Assembly: GCA_045636065.1 (NCBI GenBank) | Contig: JAZTWW010000035.1 | Coordinates: forward strand, 1-64,000 | Direction of reading: 5' to 3' | DNA from: RGIG5050 sp045636065 | GTDB lineage: Bacteria > Verrucomicrobiota > Kiritimatiellia > RFP12 > UBA1067 | DNA length: 64,000 nt | Shown here: positions 42,573-51,169 of the stretch, one piece after another | Layout: each line of letters starts with the position of its first letter | Position numbering within the stretch: position 1 is the first letter of the stretch | Made by a program: the position numbers and the translations under genes | Notes under the pieces: model-generated | Seen by the model: only the letters and a program-made list of their open reading frames with translations | Database searches by the model: none | Told to the model about the DNA's origin: nothing

Positions 42573-44069
42573 CTAGGCGCGATAGTTGGGTGCTTCCTTG
42601 GTGATTGTGATGTCGTGCGGCCTGGCCTCCTTGAGCCCCGCCGCCGTCACGCGGTAGAACTTGCCGGTGCGCTGGAGTTCCGCTATCGTGCGCGCGCCGC
42701 AGTAGCCGAGGCTCGCCCTCAGCCCGCCGCAGAACTGCGTCATGATCGAGTGGACATGGCCGGAATACGGAACCATGCCCTCGATACCCTGCGGGACGAG
42801 ATCGTCGTCGCTCTCGTTGTCCTGGAAATAGCGTGCGCGCGAACCCTTGCCGTTCTTGAGCGCGGCCATCGAACCCATGCCGCGATAGACGACATACTGC
42901 CTGCCGTTCTGGTATATCTTCTCGCCCGGGCTCTCCTCGGTACCTGCGAGGACGCTTCCTAGCATCACGCTCGATGCGCCGGCCGCAAGGGCCTTGGGGA
43001 CGTCGCCCGAAAGCTTGATGCCGCCGTCGGCGATGACGGGGATGGAGCCTTCAAGAGCCTTGGCCGCGTTGTAGACGGCCGTAAGCTGCGGGATGCCGAC
43101 GCCGCAGACGACGCGCGTCGTGCAGATGGAGCCGGGGCCGATGCCGACCTTGACGGCGTGCGCGCCCGCGTCCCTGAGGGCCACGGCCGCCTCGCCCGTT
43201 GCGATGTTGCCTGCGATCACGTCGATATCGGGATAGTTCTCCGTGATCCAGCGGGTCATATCCATTATGCCCTTCGAGTGACCGTGGGCGGAATCGACGA
43301 CGACCACGTCCACTCCGGCCGCCGCGATCTTCTCCATCCTCGAGTAGTCACCCTTGCCGCCGGAGACGCTTGCGCTCACGCGGAGGCGGAACTTGGCGTC
43401 GCGGTTGATCATCGAATCCTTGTTCTCGACGATCTCCTGGACGTCCGTGAAGCTGTAGAGGCCCGCAAGGCGGCCGTCGGTGTCGACGAGCGGGAGCTTG
43501 CCGATCTTCTCGGCGACCATGATGTCATACGCGTCCTTGAGCGTGGTGCCGGGCTTCGCGGTGATCGAGGTCTTCGTCATCACGTCGGAGAGCTTGCGCG
43601 CGTTCTGCGGCGCGAACCTCAAGTCGCTCGACGTTATCATGCCCACAAGCCTCTCCTGCGCGTCGAGGACCGGGAAGCCGTTGAACTTGAGGCCCATGCG
43701 CTTCTTCTCGGCCCTGAGGAAGCTGATGTCGTCCGTGTCGTGGAAGCAGACGGGCTTCGCGATAAGGCCGTTCAGGTAGTTCTTGACGCGCGCCACCTGC
43801 GCAGCCTGCTCGTCCTCCTCAAGGTTCTTGTGGATGACGCCGATGCCGCCGGCAAGGGCCATCGCTATGGCCATGGGCGCTTCCGTCACCGTGTCCATGG
43901 CGGCCGAGATGAACGGGATGTTCATCTTCATGCGGCTCGTCAGCTGCGTCTCAAGGCTTGCCTCGTCGGGGAGGAAGTCCGCATACTGCGTAACGAGCGT
44001 CACGTCGTCGTAGGTGAGCCCCTCGAACGGGAACGTTTCCATGAACTTGTCGAGATACTGGTTTGCCAT
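42573..44069 (-). CDS. guaB: IMP dehydrogenase GuaB
   Basis: GuaB oxidises IMP to XMP, the first committed step to GMP. The 498-residue protein has the TIM-barrel start FEGLTYDDVTLV near 15-26, two CBS domains (about 100-225), the catalytic Cys in GPGSICTTR near 313-321, and the flap region near 410-425. Length is normal. It follows the RpiB-SHMT gene by 48 bp, with AGAGG before the ATG. Confidence 0.97.
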   Translation of the reverse strand: MANQYLDKFMETFPFEGLTYDDVTLVTQYADFLPDEASLETQLTSRMKMNIPFISAAMDTVTEAPMAIAMALAGGIGVIHKNLEEDEQAAQVARVKNYLNGLIAKPVCFHDTDDISFLRAEKKRMGLKFNGFPVLDAQERLVGMITSSDLRFAPQNARKLSDVMTKTSITAKPGTTLKDAYDIMVAEKIGKLPLVDTDGRLAGLYSFTDVQEIVENKDSMINRDAKFRLRVSASVSGGKGDYSRMEKIAAAGVDVVVVDSAHGHSKGIMDMTRWITENYPDIDVIAGNIATGEAAVALRDAGAHAVKVGIGPGSICTTRVVCGVGIPQLTAVYNAAKALEGSIPVIADGGIKLSGDVPKALAAGASSVMLGSVLAGTEESPGEKIYQNGRQYVVYRGMGSMAALKNGKGSRARYFQDNESDDDLVPQGIEGMVPYSGHVHSIMTQFCGGLRASLGYCGARTIAELQRTGKFYRVTAAGLKEARPHDITITKEAPNYRA

Positions 44070-44117
44070 ATGGCCTCTTGTGTTTTAGTTGTTGAAGCTG
44101 CCTTTGAATTGTTTGCG

Positions 44118-45830
44118 TCACGGTACCGGGAAGCGCGCCGCGAGCTCGCGCACGGCCTCCCTTACGCGGCTTTGCGTGCCGACATTTGAGATGTCGTCGA
44201 GGATGTCGGCTATCCACGTGCCGATCATGCGGCACTCGTCCTCCTTCATGCCGCGCGTCGTGACGGAAGCGGTGCCTATCCTGACGCCGCTCGTCCTGAA
44301 CGGGTTCTCGCTGTCGTAGGGGATCGCGTTCTTGTTGGCGACGATTCCCGCGGCCTCGAGCGCGGCGGCCGCATCCTTGCCGGTGACGCCCTTCGAGGAC
44401 TTGATGTCGATGAGAAAGAGATGGTTGTCAGTCCCGCCGGAGACGATTCTGTAGCCGCGCGACTTGACCGTCTCGCACATGGCCTTGCAGTTGCTGACGA
44501 TCTGCGCCGCGTATTCCCTGAATGCGGGAGTCATGGCCTCCTTGAAGCATATCGCCTTCGCGGCGACGATGTTCTCGAGAGGCCCGCCCTGCATCCCGGG
44601 GAATACGGCCGAATCTATCCTCTTGGCCCACTCGGCCTTGCAGAGGATGAGCCCGCCCCTCGGGCCGCGAAGGGTCTTGTGGGTGGTTGTCGTCACGAAA
44701 TCAGCGTAGGGGACGGGGCTTTCGTGCGCGCCGCCAGCTACAAGCCCCGCGATATGGGCCATGTCGACCATCATGAGGCAGCCCTGCGATGCGGGATCGT
44801 CCGCGCGCATGGCGGCCGTCACCTTGTCGACTATAGAGCGGATGCGCCTGAAGTCGATCGCCCTCGGATAGGCGCTCGCGCCGGAAAGGAGAATCTGCGG
44901 CTTCACCTCAAGGGCCTGCATTTCAAGCGCATCGTAGTCGATCGTTCCGCTCTCGCGCTCGACGTGGTACGGAACGATCCTGTAGAGCTTGCCCGACGAA
45001 TTGATGGGCGAACCGTGCGAGAGATGACCGCCCTGGTCGAGCGAGAGGGCCATGATGGTATCGCCCGGCTTGATTGCGGCCTGGTACACTATGAGGTTCG
45101 CGCTAGAGCCGCAGTGAGGCTGCACGTTCGCGTGCTCCGCGCCGAAAAGCTCGCACGCGCGCCTTATGGCGATCTCCTCCATCGAGTCGACGGGCTCGCA
45201 GCCGCAGTACCAGCGCTTCCCGGGATACCCCTCGGCGTACTTGTTCGTGAGGATGCTCCCCGAAGCCTCGCGCACCGCCCTGCTCGCATAGTTCTCGCTC
45301 GCGATGAGGTTGATCTTGAGATCCTCCTGCTGCGCCTGCGCCTTTATGGCCGCATACACCTCGGGATCCTCCCTCGCGACGGTGGACACCTCGCCGACCC
45401 TTCCCGCGCGGTCGATCTTCCTGCGCCGGCGCTCGTGGCGGTCGGCCATGTCCACCTCGGTGGAGATGAACTTCCTCACGAATGCGAAGGCATCCTCCTT
45501 CGAAACCCAGTCCGCCCCGAGGCAGATGACGTTCGCGCCGTTGTGGAGCCTCGTCATGGCAGCCGCCTTCAAATCCGTCACCACCGCGGCCCTTACGCCG
45601 CTGAAGCGGTTCGCGGCCATGCACATGCCGATGCCGCTCCTGCAGACGAGAACCCCGAACTCGGCCTTTCCCGACGCAACTTCCTCCGCAACGGCGATCG
45701 CCGCGTCAGGATAGTCGTAGGCCTCCGGGCCCTCCGCACCGTAGCAGACCGCCTCAACGGGCTTCAATGCCTCCTTGAGGTAATCCCTGAGTTCGAAACC
45801 GCCGTGGTCGGCGCCTAAAGCGATTCTCAT
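44118..45830 (-). CDS. Fusion of ribose-5-phosphate isomerase B and serine hydroxymethyltransferase
   Basis: The 570-residue chain starts at the ATG at 45830 (GGGAG upstream). Residues 1 to about 145 are a complete RpiB: GADHGGFELRD at 6-16, catalytic Cys in LVCRSGIGMCMAANR near 61-75, and RLHNGANV near 95-102. From about 165 on there is a complete glycine/serine hydroxymethyltransferase: NLIASENYAS, the PLP lysine in TTTTHKTLRGPRGG and GVRIGTASVTTRG. A charged linker (HERRRRKIDRAGR) joins them. The two reactions are the pentose-phosphate isomerisation and serine to glycine plus methylene-THF. No stop or frameshift separates them in the read sequence. Confidence 0.9.
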   Translation of the reverse strand: MRIALGADHGGFELRDYLKEALKPVEAVCYGAEGPEAYDYPDAAIAVAEEVASGKAEFGVLVCRSGIGMCMAANRFSGVRAAVVTDLKAAAMTRLHNGANVICLGADWVSKEDAFAFVRKFISTEVDMADRHERRRRKIDRAGRVGEVSTVAREDPEVYAAIKAQAQQEDLKINLIASENYASRAVREASGSILTNKYAEGYPGKRWYCGCEPVDSMEEIAIRRACELFGAEHANVQPHCGSSANLIVYQAAIKPGDTIMALSLDQGGHLSHGSPINSSGKLYRIVPYHVERESGTIDYDALEMQALEVKPQILLSGASAYPRAIDFRRIRSIVDKVTAAMRADDPASQGCLMMVDMAHIAGLVAGGAHESPVPYADFVTTTTHKTLRGPRGGLILCKAEWAKRIDSAVFPGMQGGPLENIVAAKAICFKEAMTPAFREYAAQIVSNCKAMCETVKSRGYRIVSGGTDNHLFLIDIKSSKGVTGKDAAAALEAAGIVANKNAIPYDSENPFRTSGVRIGTASVTTRGMKEDECRMIGTWIADILDDISNVGTQSRVREAVRELAARFPVP

Positions 45831-45867
45831 TGCGATGCTCCCATTGACTCTGGAAATTGACGGGGCT

Positions 45868-45896
45868 ATTATACCACAATCGCGCGGCGGTGGCAA
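45868..45896 (-). promoter_or_regulatory. Promoter of the RpiB-SHMT/guaB/cca operon
   Basis: Minus strand TTGCCA (45891-45896), 17 bp spacer, TATAAT (45868-45873) preceded by TGG. It lies in the gap after panB. Confidence 0.87.
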
Positions 45897-45922
45897 CATT
45901 TTGCGCGACCGCCGGGCGAATG

Positions 45923-46714
45923 TCACGCACGCGGGCGGCCTGGCGGGAACGTACCGCCCTTCACCGCCTCCACGTACGCCGTGAAGCCTGCGCGCGCGGC
46001 CGCGGCGAGCTCTGCGAACCTCCTGACGAATGAGGGGACGTGCCCTTCATTGAGCCCGAGAAGATCGTGCATGACGAGCCACTGCGCATCGCAGCTTGGC
46101 CCTGCGCCTATACCGATCGTGACCATCGACGTAGATGCCGTCACCTCGGCCGCCACTTCGTCCGGTACGCATTCGAGCGTCACCGCGAAACTGCCGGCGT
46201 CCTCAAGCGCCTTGACGTCGTCCATCAGCTTCTCGGCCGCCTTGCGCGTTCTAGCCTGCATCTTGAACCCGCCGAGCGCATTGACGCTCTGCGGCGTGAG
46301 CCCCACGTGCGTTATGACGGGAATCCCCGAATCGACGAGCCGCCTAACGAGCGCCGCGCGCTCCATGCCGCCCTCGAGCTTCACCGCGCCCGCGCCCGCC
46401 TGCATCGCCTTGACGGCGTTAGATACGGCGAGGTCGTCGCCGCACTGGTACGAGCCGAACGGAAGATCGCATACGACGAGCGCATCCTTCGAGCCGCGCG
46501 ATACGGCGGCCGTTGCGCTTAGGCTCTCCTCTAGGGTGACGTTGAGGGTCGTTTCATACCCCAAGGTCACCATGCCCATCGAATCGCCGACGAGTATGCA
46601 GGGAACGCCCGATTCGTCGGCAAGGCGCGCGAAGCATGCGTCGTACGCCGTGCAGCAGGCGAGCTTCTCCCTGCCCTTCGCGGCCTTGAAGCTTGCGGCT
46701 GTCCACTTTCTCAT
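45923..46714 (-). CDS. panB: 3-methyl-2-oxobutanoate hydroxymethyltransferase PanB
   Basis: PanB makes ketopantoate from ketoisovalerate and methylene-THF in pantothenate synthesis. The 263-residue protein shows CTAYDACFARLAD near 21-33, VGDSMGM near 42-48, DLPFGSYQ near 84-91, and VKLEGG near 111-116. Length fits the family. Its start overlaps lpxC by 4 bp; panC or panD are not in the window. Confidence 0.96.
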   Translation of the reverse strand: MRKWTAASFKAAKGREKLACCTAYDACFARLADESGVPCILVGDSMGMVTLGYETTLNVTLEESLSATAAVSRGSKDALVVCDLPFGSYQCGDDLAVSNAVKAMQAGAGAVKLEGGMERAALVRRLVDSGIPVITHVGLTPQSVNALGGFKMQARTRKAAEKLMDDVKALEDAGSFAVTLECVPDEVAAEVTASTSMVTIGIGAGPSCDAQWLVMHDLLGLNEGHVPSFVRRFAELAAAARAGFTAYVEAVKGGTFPPGRPRA

Positions 46715-47754
46715 CTGCTCACGCCTCCAGTGGACTCCATAAGCCCGTGCCTGTAGAGATGACGCACGGCGTCGCAGTCCTGCGTGTGGCCTGAGCGGTA
46801 GCTTACGACGGTACCGATGAACCTGTCAGCGCCCGTAAGGCACAGGGCCGCGAGAAGGTCGAGGTTCGCGCGGTGCCACACGGGCTCCAGATACTTGCCC
46901 GTCTCTTCGTGGAAGTAGCGCGGCTCGCCGTAGAACTTGCGCCCGTGGATGAGGATGTTCTCAAGGTCGTACCCGAGGTTCCTCGTGTCGGCGAAGAGCT
47001 TGCCCACCGTCTTCGCGAGAAGGTACTGCCTGTGCGTCGCGTTCGTGCGCGCAAGAACGCCGTAGCGGAAATTCTGCGGCGTGACGTCGTAGACGATGCG
47101 CTCCTTGCCGATGCACGTGTTCCAGTCGATTGCAACGTCGAGCCTGAGCTTGCGCTCGCCCTCCTTCGGCGGGAGGAAGATGAGGAAATCGCCCCGCGCC
47201 CCTGCAAAGGCCACGGGCTCATTGACGAAACAGTATGTGGCCTTCTCGGCCGTCTCGACCATTTCGGCGTGGTCTATCGCCTTCACGAGCGGAAGCGACG
47301 ACGCCTTAAATAGCGGCGGATCGCCGCTGTTCGTCTCAAGGACGAGGCTGTCCACGCCGAGCCCGAGCTTGAGCGCGATTATATGCTCAACCATTCGGAG
47401 ATAGTTGTGCGGGCTTCCGCTTCTAAGAACGAGATTCCTCGCGCTCGTCCAGAGGTTCGCCACATGGACGAGCGTATCGAGCTGCTCGCCCTGGTCCGTG
47501 CGCCGTATCCACCACCCTGGGCGCACCGAGGGGGCGAACGTTATCGTCTGCTTCGTCTTGCCCTTGAAGGTGCCGACGCCCGCGACGCTCGCCGCGCGCC
47601 TCAGGGTTCTCCTGAAAGCGCCGTACGGCTCGGGATTGTCTGAAAGCCGCACGTCGTCTATGCCCTGCGCATTGAACTTTTCGAGCGCCGCCTCAAGCGC
47701 CGCCCTGTCGCCCACGACCTTCGCCGGGCACACGTATCTGAAGTCTTCGTTCAT
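46711..47754 (-). CDS. lpxC: LpxC-like UDP-3-O-acyl-GlcNAc deacetylase (divergent)
   Basis: LpxC removes the acetyl group in the committed step of lipid A synthesis, using zinc. The 347-residue protein has the VEHIIALKLGLGVD helix with the first zinc His near residue 122, the late VWHRANLDLLAALCLTG region with the second His, and SGHTQD with the catalytic His near 323. The usual second-ligand spacing HxxxD is here HxxxxD by one extra residue, and the N-terminal region is unusual. The family call is good; activity is likely but not proven. It overlaps murC and panB by 4 bp each. Confidence 0.8.
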   Translation of the reverse strand: MNEDFRYVCPAKVVGDRAALEAALEKFNAQGIDDVRLSDNPEPYGAFRRTLRRAASVAGVGTFKGKTKQTITFAPSVRPGWWIRRTDQGEQLDTLVHVANLWTSARNLVLRSGSPHNYLRMVEHIIALKLGLGVDSLVLETNSGDPPLFKASSLPLVKAIDHAEMVETAEKATYCFVNEPVAFAGARGDFLIFLPPKEGERKLRLDVAIDWNTCIGKERIVYDVTPQNFRYGVLARTNATHRQYLLAKTVGKLFADTRNLGYDLENILIHGRKFYGEPRYFHEETGKYLEPVWHRANLDLLAALCLTGADRFIGTVVSYRSGHTQDCDAVRHLYRHGLMESTGGVSR

Positions 47755-49040
47755 TTCACTTCCTTAAAAAGTCCGTCCATCCTGGACGAGACATCCCTCG
47801 CGAATCCGGGCAGATCCGGATCGCGCGCGCCGCATACGCAAATCGAACCGAGCCGTCCGGCCCTTTCAAAGATGAATCCCCCCGCTTCGGCGAAATCAGC
47901 GACGGCCTTAGCGTCGATCCCGCCTAGCCTTTCGGCGAGCATGCCGGAGTTGACGTCGCGCGACGCCGTGCCGCCAGCATCGTACACGGGAAGGATCGCA
48001 AGCGCATCCTCGCTGCGCATCGTCTCGCGGAACATCGCAGCGAGCGCATCCATCATCTTCCTTAAGGGCGCATACCCGTGCGGCCTCCACACTACGGCGA
48101 CGCCGCCCTTATGGGCCTTCTGGAGAGTCGTCAGCATCGCATGGAGCTTCTCGGGGTTGTGGGCGTAGTCATCGTACACCGGGAAGACGCCTTCCATGCG
48201 CTCGAGCCTCCGGGAAACGCCCTTGAACGAGGCGAGCGCGGCCTTGAGCGCATCAAGTTCAGCCCCGACGGCCGCCGCCATCCTTACGGCGTTATATGCG
48301 TTGACCGCATTGTGTACGCCAGGGAGCGGGACTTCGAAACATACGCCGCCTAACTCGAACGAGCCGTCCCTCACTTCGGGTCTCATGGTCCTTCCGTCGA
48401 TGAGAGGCCCCGTAGCCTTCGCGGAGAACGCGTCAAAGACCTCGTTCATCTCCTCAAGGCTGTAGTGGTCGGCGCTTGCGTTCGTGACTATCGCGCCGTA
48501 GGGGTTGAACACGGAAAGAGAACGGTCGCTCTCGTCCACCTCGGCTACGGCGAATTCGCCATCGCCGCGCCTCACGCTTCCGACGCGCTTCCCGCCCATA
48601 TCCCAGCCTACGACCTCCGCACCGTTAACCACTAGAGGGTCGAACCCGGTTTCCGCGAGGAGATGACCGAGCATCGCGGTAACGGTCGACTTGCCGCACG
48701 TCCCCGCGACGGCGAGGAGCTTTCTGCCTTCGAGGAGCGAGGAAAGCGCGGCAGCCCTGTGAACGACCTTCACGCCATTGCGCGATGCTGCGGCAAGGCC
48801 GGGGTTTGACGGCTCGATCGCCGTCGAGACGACAAGCGCCTCAAGCGAGGAGTCTATCCCGGATCCATCCTCGGGGTACATCGTGACGCCCTGGGCGATA
48901 AGCTTCGCGAGGACAGGTGTCACTGTCCCCGCGTCATAGACGCGGTCCGCCCCGCCCACGGCGTAGCCCCTGTCGAGGTACGCCTGGGCGAGGGCGCTCA
49001 TGCCCACGCCCCCGATTCCAAGAAGATGGATCTTCCGCAT
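47751..49040 (-). CDS. murC: MurC-family Mur ligase
   Basis: The 429-residue protein looks like UDP-N-acetylmuramate-alanine ligase (peptidoglycan synthesis): Rossmann-like start HLLGIGGVGMSALAQ, STAIEPSNPGL near 70-80, the P-loop near 108-115, DDYAHNPEKLH near 290-300. The P-loop reads GTCGKST instead of the usual GTHGKTT, and the DYAHNP form is also seen in other Mur ligases (MurE, Mpl). A specialised Mpl-like role cannot be excluded. The ATG at 49040 gives the standard N-terminus; a longer frame upstream runs through the AsmA-like gene in another frame. Confidence 0.82.
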   Translation of the reverse strand: MRKIHLLGIGGVGMSALAQAYLDRGYAVGGADRVYDAGTVTPVLAKLIAQGVTMYPEDGSGIDSSLEALVVSTAIEPSNPGLAAASRNGVKVVHRAAALSSLLEGRKLLAVAGTCGKSTVTAMLGHLLAETGFDPLVVNGAEVVGWDMGGKRVGSVRRGDGEFAVAEVDESDRSLSVFNPYGAIVTNASADHYSLEEMNEVFDAFSAKATGPLIDGRTMRPEVRDGSFELGGVCFEVPLPGVHNAVNAYNAVRMAAAVGAELDALKAALASFKGVSRRLERMEGVFPVYDDYAHNPEKLHAMLTTLQKAHKGGVAVVWRPHGYAPLRKMMDALAAMFRETMRSEDALAILPVYDAGGTASRDVNSGMLAERLGGIDAKAVADFAEAGGFIFERAGRLGSICVCGARDPDLPGFARDVSSRMDGLFKEVK

Positions 49041-49065
49041 CAGCCGGCCTTGGCGGAGAAGCCCC

Positions 49066-50283
49066 TTACTTGAAGAGGCTGCCCGCGCCCTTGAGGAGGC
49101 TGCCTGCCGCATCCTTCGCGGCACCGGCTGCGTCGCCGACGGCACCGGCGGCAGAGCCGGCGGCATTGCCGATCGATTCGCCGACAGAGCCGAGATCGAT
49201 GCCCTTGACGGACTCCATCGCGGAATCGACTGCACCGCCAACGTCAACGCTCTTGATGGACTCCATCGCGGAGTCAACGGCCCCACCCATGTCAACGCTC
49301 TTGATGGACTCCATCGCGGAGTCGACGGCACCGCCCACGTCAACGCTCTTGACAGTCTCAAGCGCGGAGCCTGCCGCATCGCCGAGCGAGGATGCCACGT
49401 TGCCGACGGCCTCCTTCGCCGCATCGGCGGCCGCGCCGACGTCGACGTTCTTGGCCGCATCAAGCACTGCTCCGCCCATCTCACCGATCTTCTCGCCGAC
49501 GGCGTTGAGATCGATGTTCTTGAGAGCGTCCACGACTTCGGCCGCAGCATCGGTCGCCATGTCGAACGCCACGCCGCCGACCTTGAGGATGCCGTCACCC
49601 ACGAGACCGGTAAGGTCGATCGCGCCCTCGGTCGCGACCTTGATCGCATCGATGATCACACCGGGAATATCGGCGAGCTTCATGCCTTCGCTCTTCTTGC
49701 CGACATCCCTGAGGTTGATCGTGGGAAGAGGGATCTCGACGTAGCCGTAGTGGAGCTTGACGCCGGAGAGAGAGAGCTTTTCGATTACAACGTTGGGGCC
49801 GCTGCCTTCTTCCTTGGCCTCCTCGACGGGCTCCTCGGCGGGAGTCTCCTCGGCAGGCTTGCCTCTCGAGGCGTTCTCGGCGATCCAATCGAAATTGCTG
49901 CCATCGAACTTTGCGTTCATGGGATCCTGGTAGCCGATGTAGCTTACGTAGAGGTCCTTGATGGTCAGCTCCCTGATGACGATCTCATCGGAGAGTACCG
50001 TAAGGGGATCGACGACGACGCGCAGCGTTCCGAGCGTGGCGGCCTTCTCGACGCGGGCCTTCTCGGGGTTGGGAAGATCGAGGTTGTCGATCTGGAAGCG
50101 GCCGGAGTAGGGATTGAACGCTATGTCCTCGACGTGGAACGCCGTACCGGTGTACTTCGGCACGATCGCGTTCGCACCGCACGTAGCGAGCGGACCGACC
50201 CACAGCGGCGTCGTCAATACAAGCGCCAGCACCAGTACAAGTAAGACGATGACCGTCTTAAACAGAAACTTAATCAATTTCAT
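49066..50283 (-). CDS. AsmA-like envelope protein with amphipathic repeat tail
   Basis: This 405-residue protein has one N-terminal membrane helix (about 8-30), then an AsmA/DUF748-like segment (about 40-215; PYSGRFQIDNLDLPNP) broken by an acidic Pro/Glu stretch near 145-160. The last 180 residues are Ala/Gly/Asp/Val-rich with a regular pattern, including three 16-residue repeats like SVDVGGAVDSAMESIK. This tail should form a long amphipathic helix or lipid-contacting structure. AsmA-type proteins work in lipid transport between membranes. It starts the murC-lpxC-panB operon, fitting an envelope role. Confidence 0.7.
   Translation of the reverse strand: MKLIKFLFKTVIVLLVLVLALVLTTPLWVGPLATCGANAIVPKYTGTAFHVEDIAFNPYSGRFQIDNLDLPNPEKARVEKAATLGTLRVVVDPLTVLSDEIVIRELTIKDLYVSYIGYQDPMNAKFDGSNFDWIAENASRGKPAEETPAEEPVEEAKEEGSGPNVVIEKLSLSGVKLHYGYVEIPLPTINLRDVGKKSEGMKLADIPGVIIDAIKVATEGAIDLTGLVGDGILKVGGVAFDMATDAAAEVVDALKNIDLNAVGEKIGEMGGAVLDAAKNVDVGAAADAAKEAVGNVASSLGDAAGSALETVKSVDVGGAVDSAMESIKSVDMGGAVDSAMESIKSVDVGGAVDSAMESVKGIDLGSVGESIGNAAGSAAGAVGDAAGAAKDAAGSLLKGAGSLFK
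49201..49344 (-). repeat. Three tandem 48 bp repeats inside the AsmA-like gene
   Basis: Units at 49201-49248, 49249-49296 and 49297-49344 differ by only a few bases and each encode 16 residues (SVDVGGAVDSAMESIK type). A further, diverged unit follows at 49345. Frame is kept, so copy number could vary between strains. Confidence 0.9.
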
Positions 50284-50324
50284 CCTTGCTCCTCGCTTTC
50301 TTTTTGTTGATCGACCTGATGGCT

Positions 50325-50342
50325 CGTTAAAACGGTTTTACG
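50325..50342. promoter_or_regulatory. Near-palindrome in the leader of the AsmA-like gene
   Basis: CGTTAAAACGGTTTTACG is an imperfect 18 bp inverted repeat directly downstream of the expected transcription start of the operon. With a central CG-like pair it could bind a LacI-type or other dimeric regulator, or it may be chance. Confidence 0.35.
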
Positions 50343-50353
50343 GGCTGTGTAAT

Positions 50354-50383
50354 ATTCTACCCTTCTTTTAGCGCTCCTGTCAA
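50354..50383 (-). promoter_or_regulatory. Promoter of AsmA-like/murC/lpxC/panB operon
   Basis: Minus strand TTGACA (50378-50383), 18 bp spacer, TAGAAT (50354-50359). It overlaps the 3' end of the upstream DUF21 gene. Confidence 0.75.
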
Positions 50384-51169
50384 GAACAGAAGAATGTCTT
50401 CTTCGGTTGTCCACCCGACGTCCTCGAGCGAATCGGCGTCGTAGACGATGGCCGTACGCTGCCTTCCGCGCCTCATCACGGGGAGGATGTCGTCTCCGCG
50501 CATCGTCGAGGGGATCTTGAGCTCGGTGTCGTCCGGCGGCTCGCCGCGGTGCATGAGGTCGCTCGCGAAGCGCCCCTGAAGCGCGAGGACGCGCTCGATG
50601 AGTACGCGCTCGAACCCGGAAAGGCGCGTCGTCATATGCCCTTCGGCGACCATGCGCCTCAAATCGTCGCGCGATATCCTGAGGCGCTTGGGAGCGCCCG
50701 CCCTGCCGGTGAAGACGGCCTTCACGACGGCGGAGAAGATGGCTACGACCGGCCAGAGGATTATGGCGCTAAAGCGGTAAAAGCCCGTCATGGCGACGCA
50801 CCTTCTCATCGGCTTCGATGTGAAAAGGAGCTTAGGCAGGTATTCGCCAAGGAAGACCATCGCCACGGCGCTCGCGAGACTGCAGAGCCCCGCCGCCACG
50901 CCCGTCGAGCCGAAGAGCGCCAAGGCAAGGCTGGCGCTCGCCGTCGAGTAGACGACGTTCGCGAGGTTGTTCCCGACAAGAAGCGTCGTCATCGCGCGGC
51001 TCAGGTCCTCGACTACCGCAAGAAGGCGCGAGGCGTTTCGCTTCCCCTGCCTCACAAGCCCCAGAAGGCGCGGCTGCGAGACGTTAAGAAGCCCGCTCTC
51101 GAAGCCTGCGAAGAACGCGGCCCACACGAGCGAGACGGCCATCGCCGCGATGGAGGATGATACGCTCAT
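50357..51169 (-). CDS. DUF21 (CNNM) membrane protein with degenerate CBS region
   Basis: This 270-residue protein has about four hydrophobic segments in the DUF21/CNNM fold (FFAGFESGLLNVS near 19-31, GNNLANVVYS near 66-75, FLGEYLPKLL near 105-114). The cytoplasmic end is short, with only one clear CBS-like stretch near 205-265. Related proteins transport Mg2+ or Na+ or are called haemolysin-like (CorC/HlyC). It overlaps its paralogue by 4 bp, and the two probably pair. Confidence 0.82.
   Translation of the reverse strand: MSVSSSIAAMAVSLVWAAFFAGFESGLLNVSQPRLLGLVRQGKRNASRLLAVVEDLSRAMTTLLVGNNLANVVYSTASASLALALFGSTGVAAGLCSLASAVAMVFLGEYLPKLLFTSKPMRRCVAMTGFYRFSAIILWPVVAIFSAVVKAVFTGRAGAPKRLRISRDDLRRMVAEGHMTTRLSGFERVLIERVLALQGRFASDLMHRGEPPDDTELKIPSTMRGDDILPVMRRGRQRTAIVYDADSLEDVGWTTEEDILLFLTGALKEG

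Noticed and set aside
49201..49344. Tandem repeats as a possible CRISPR array
   Set aside because: The units abut without spacers, keep the reading frame and code for protein repeats.
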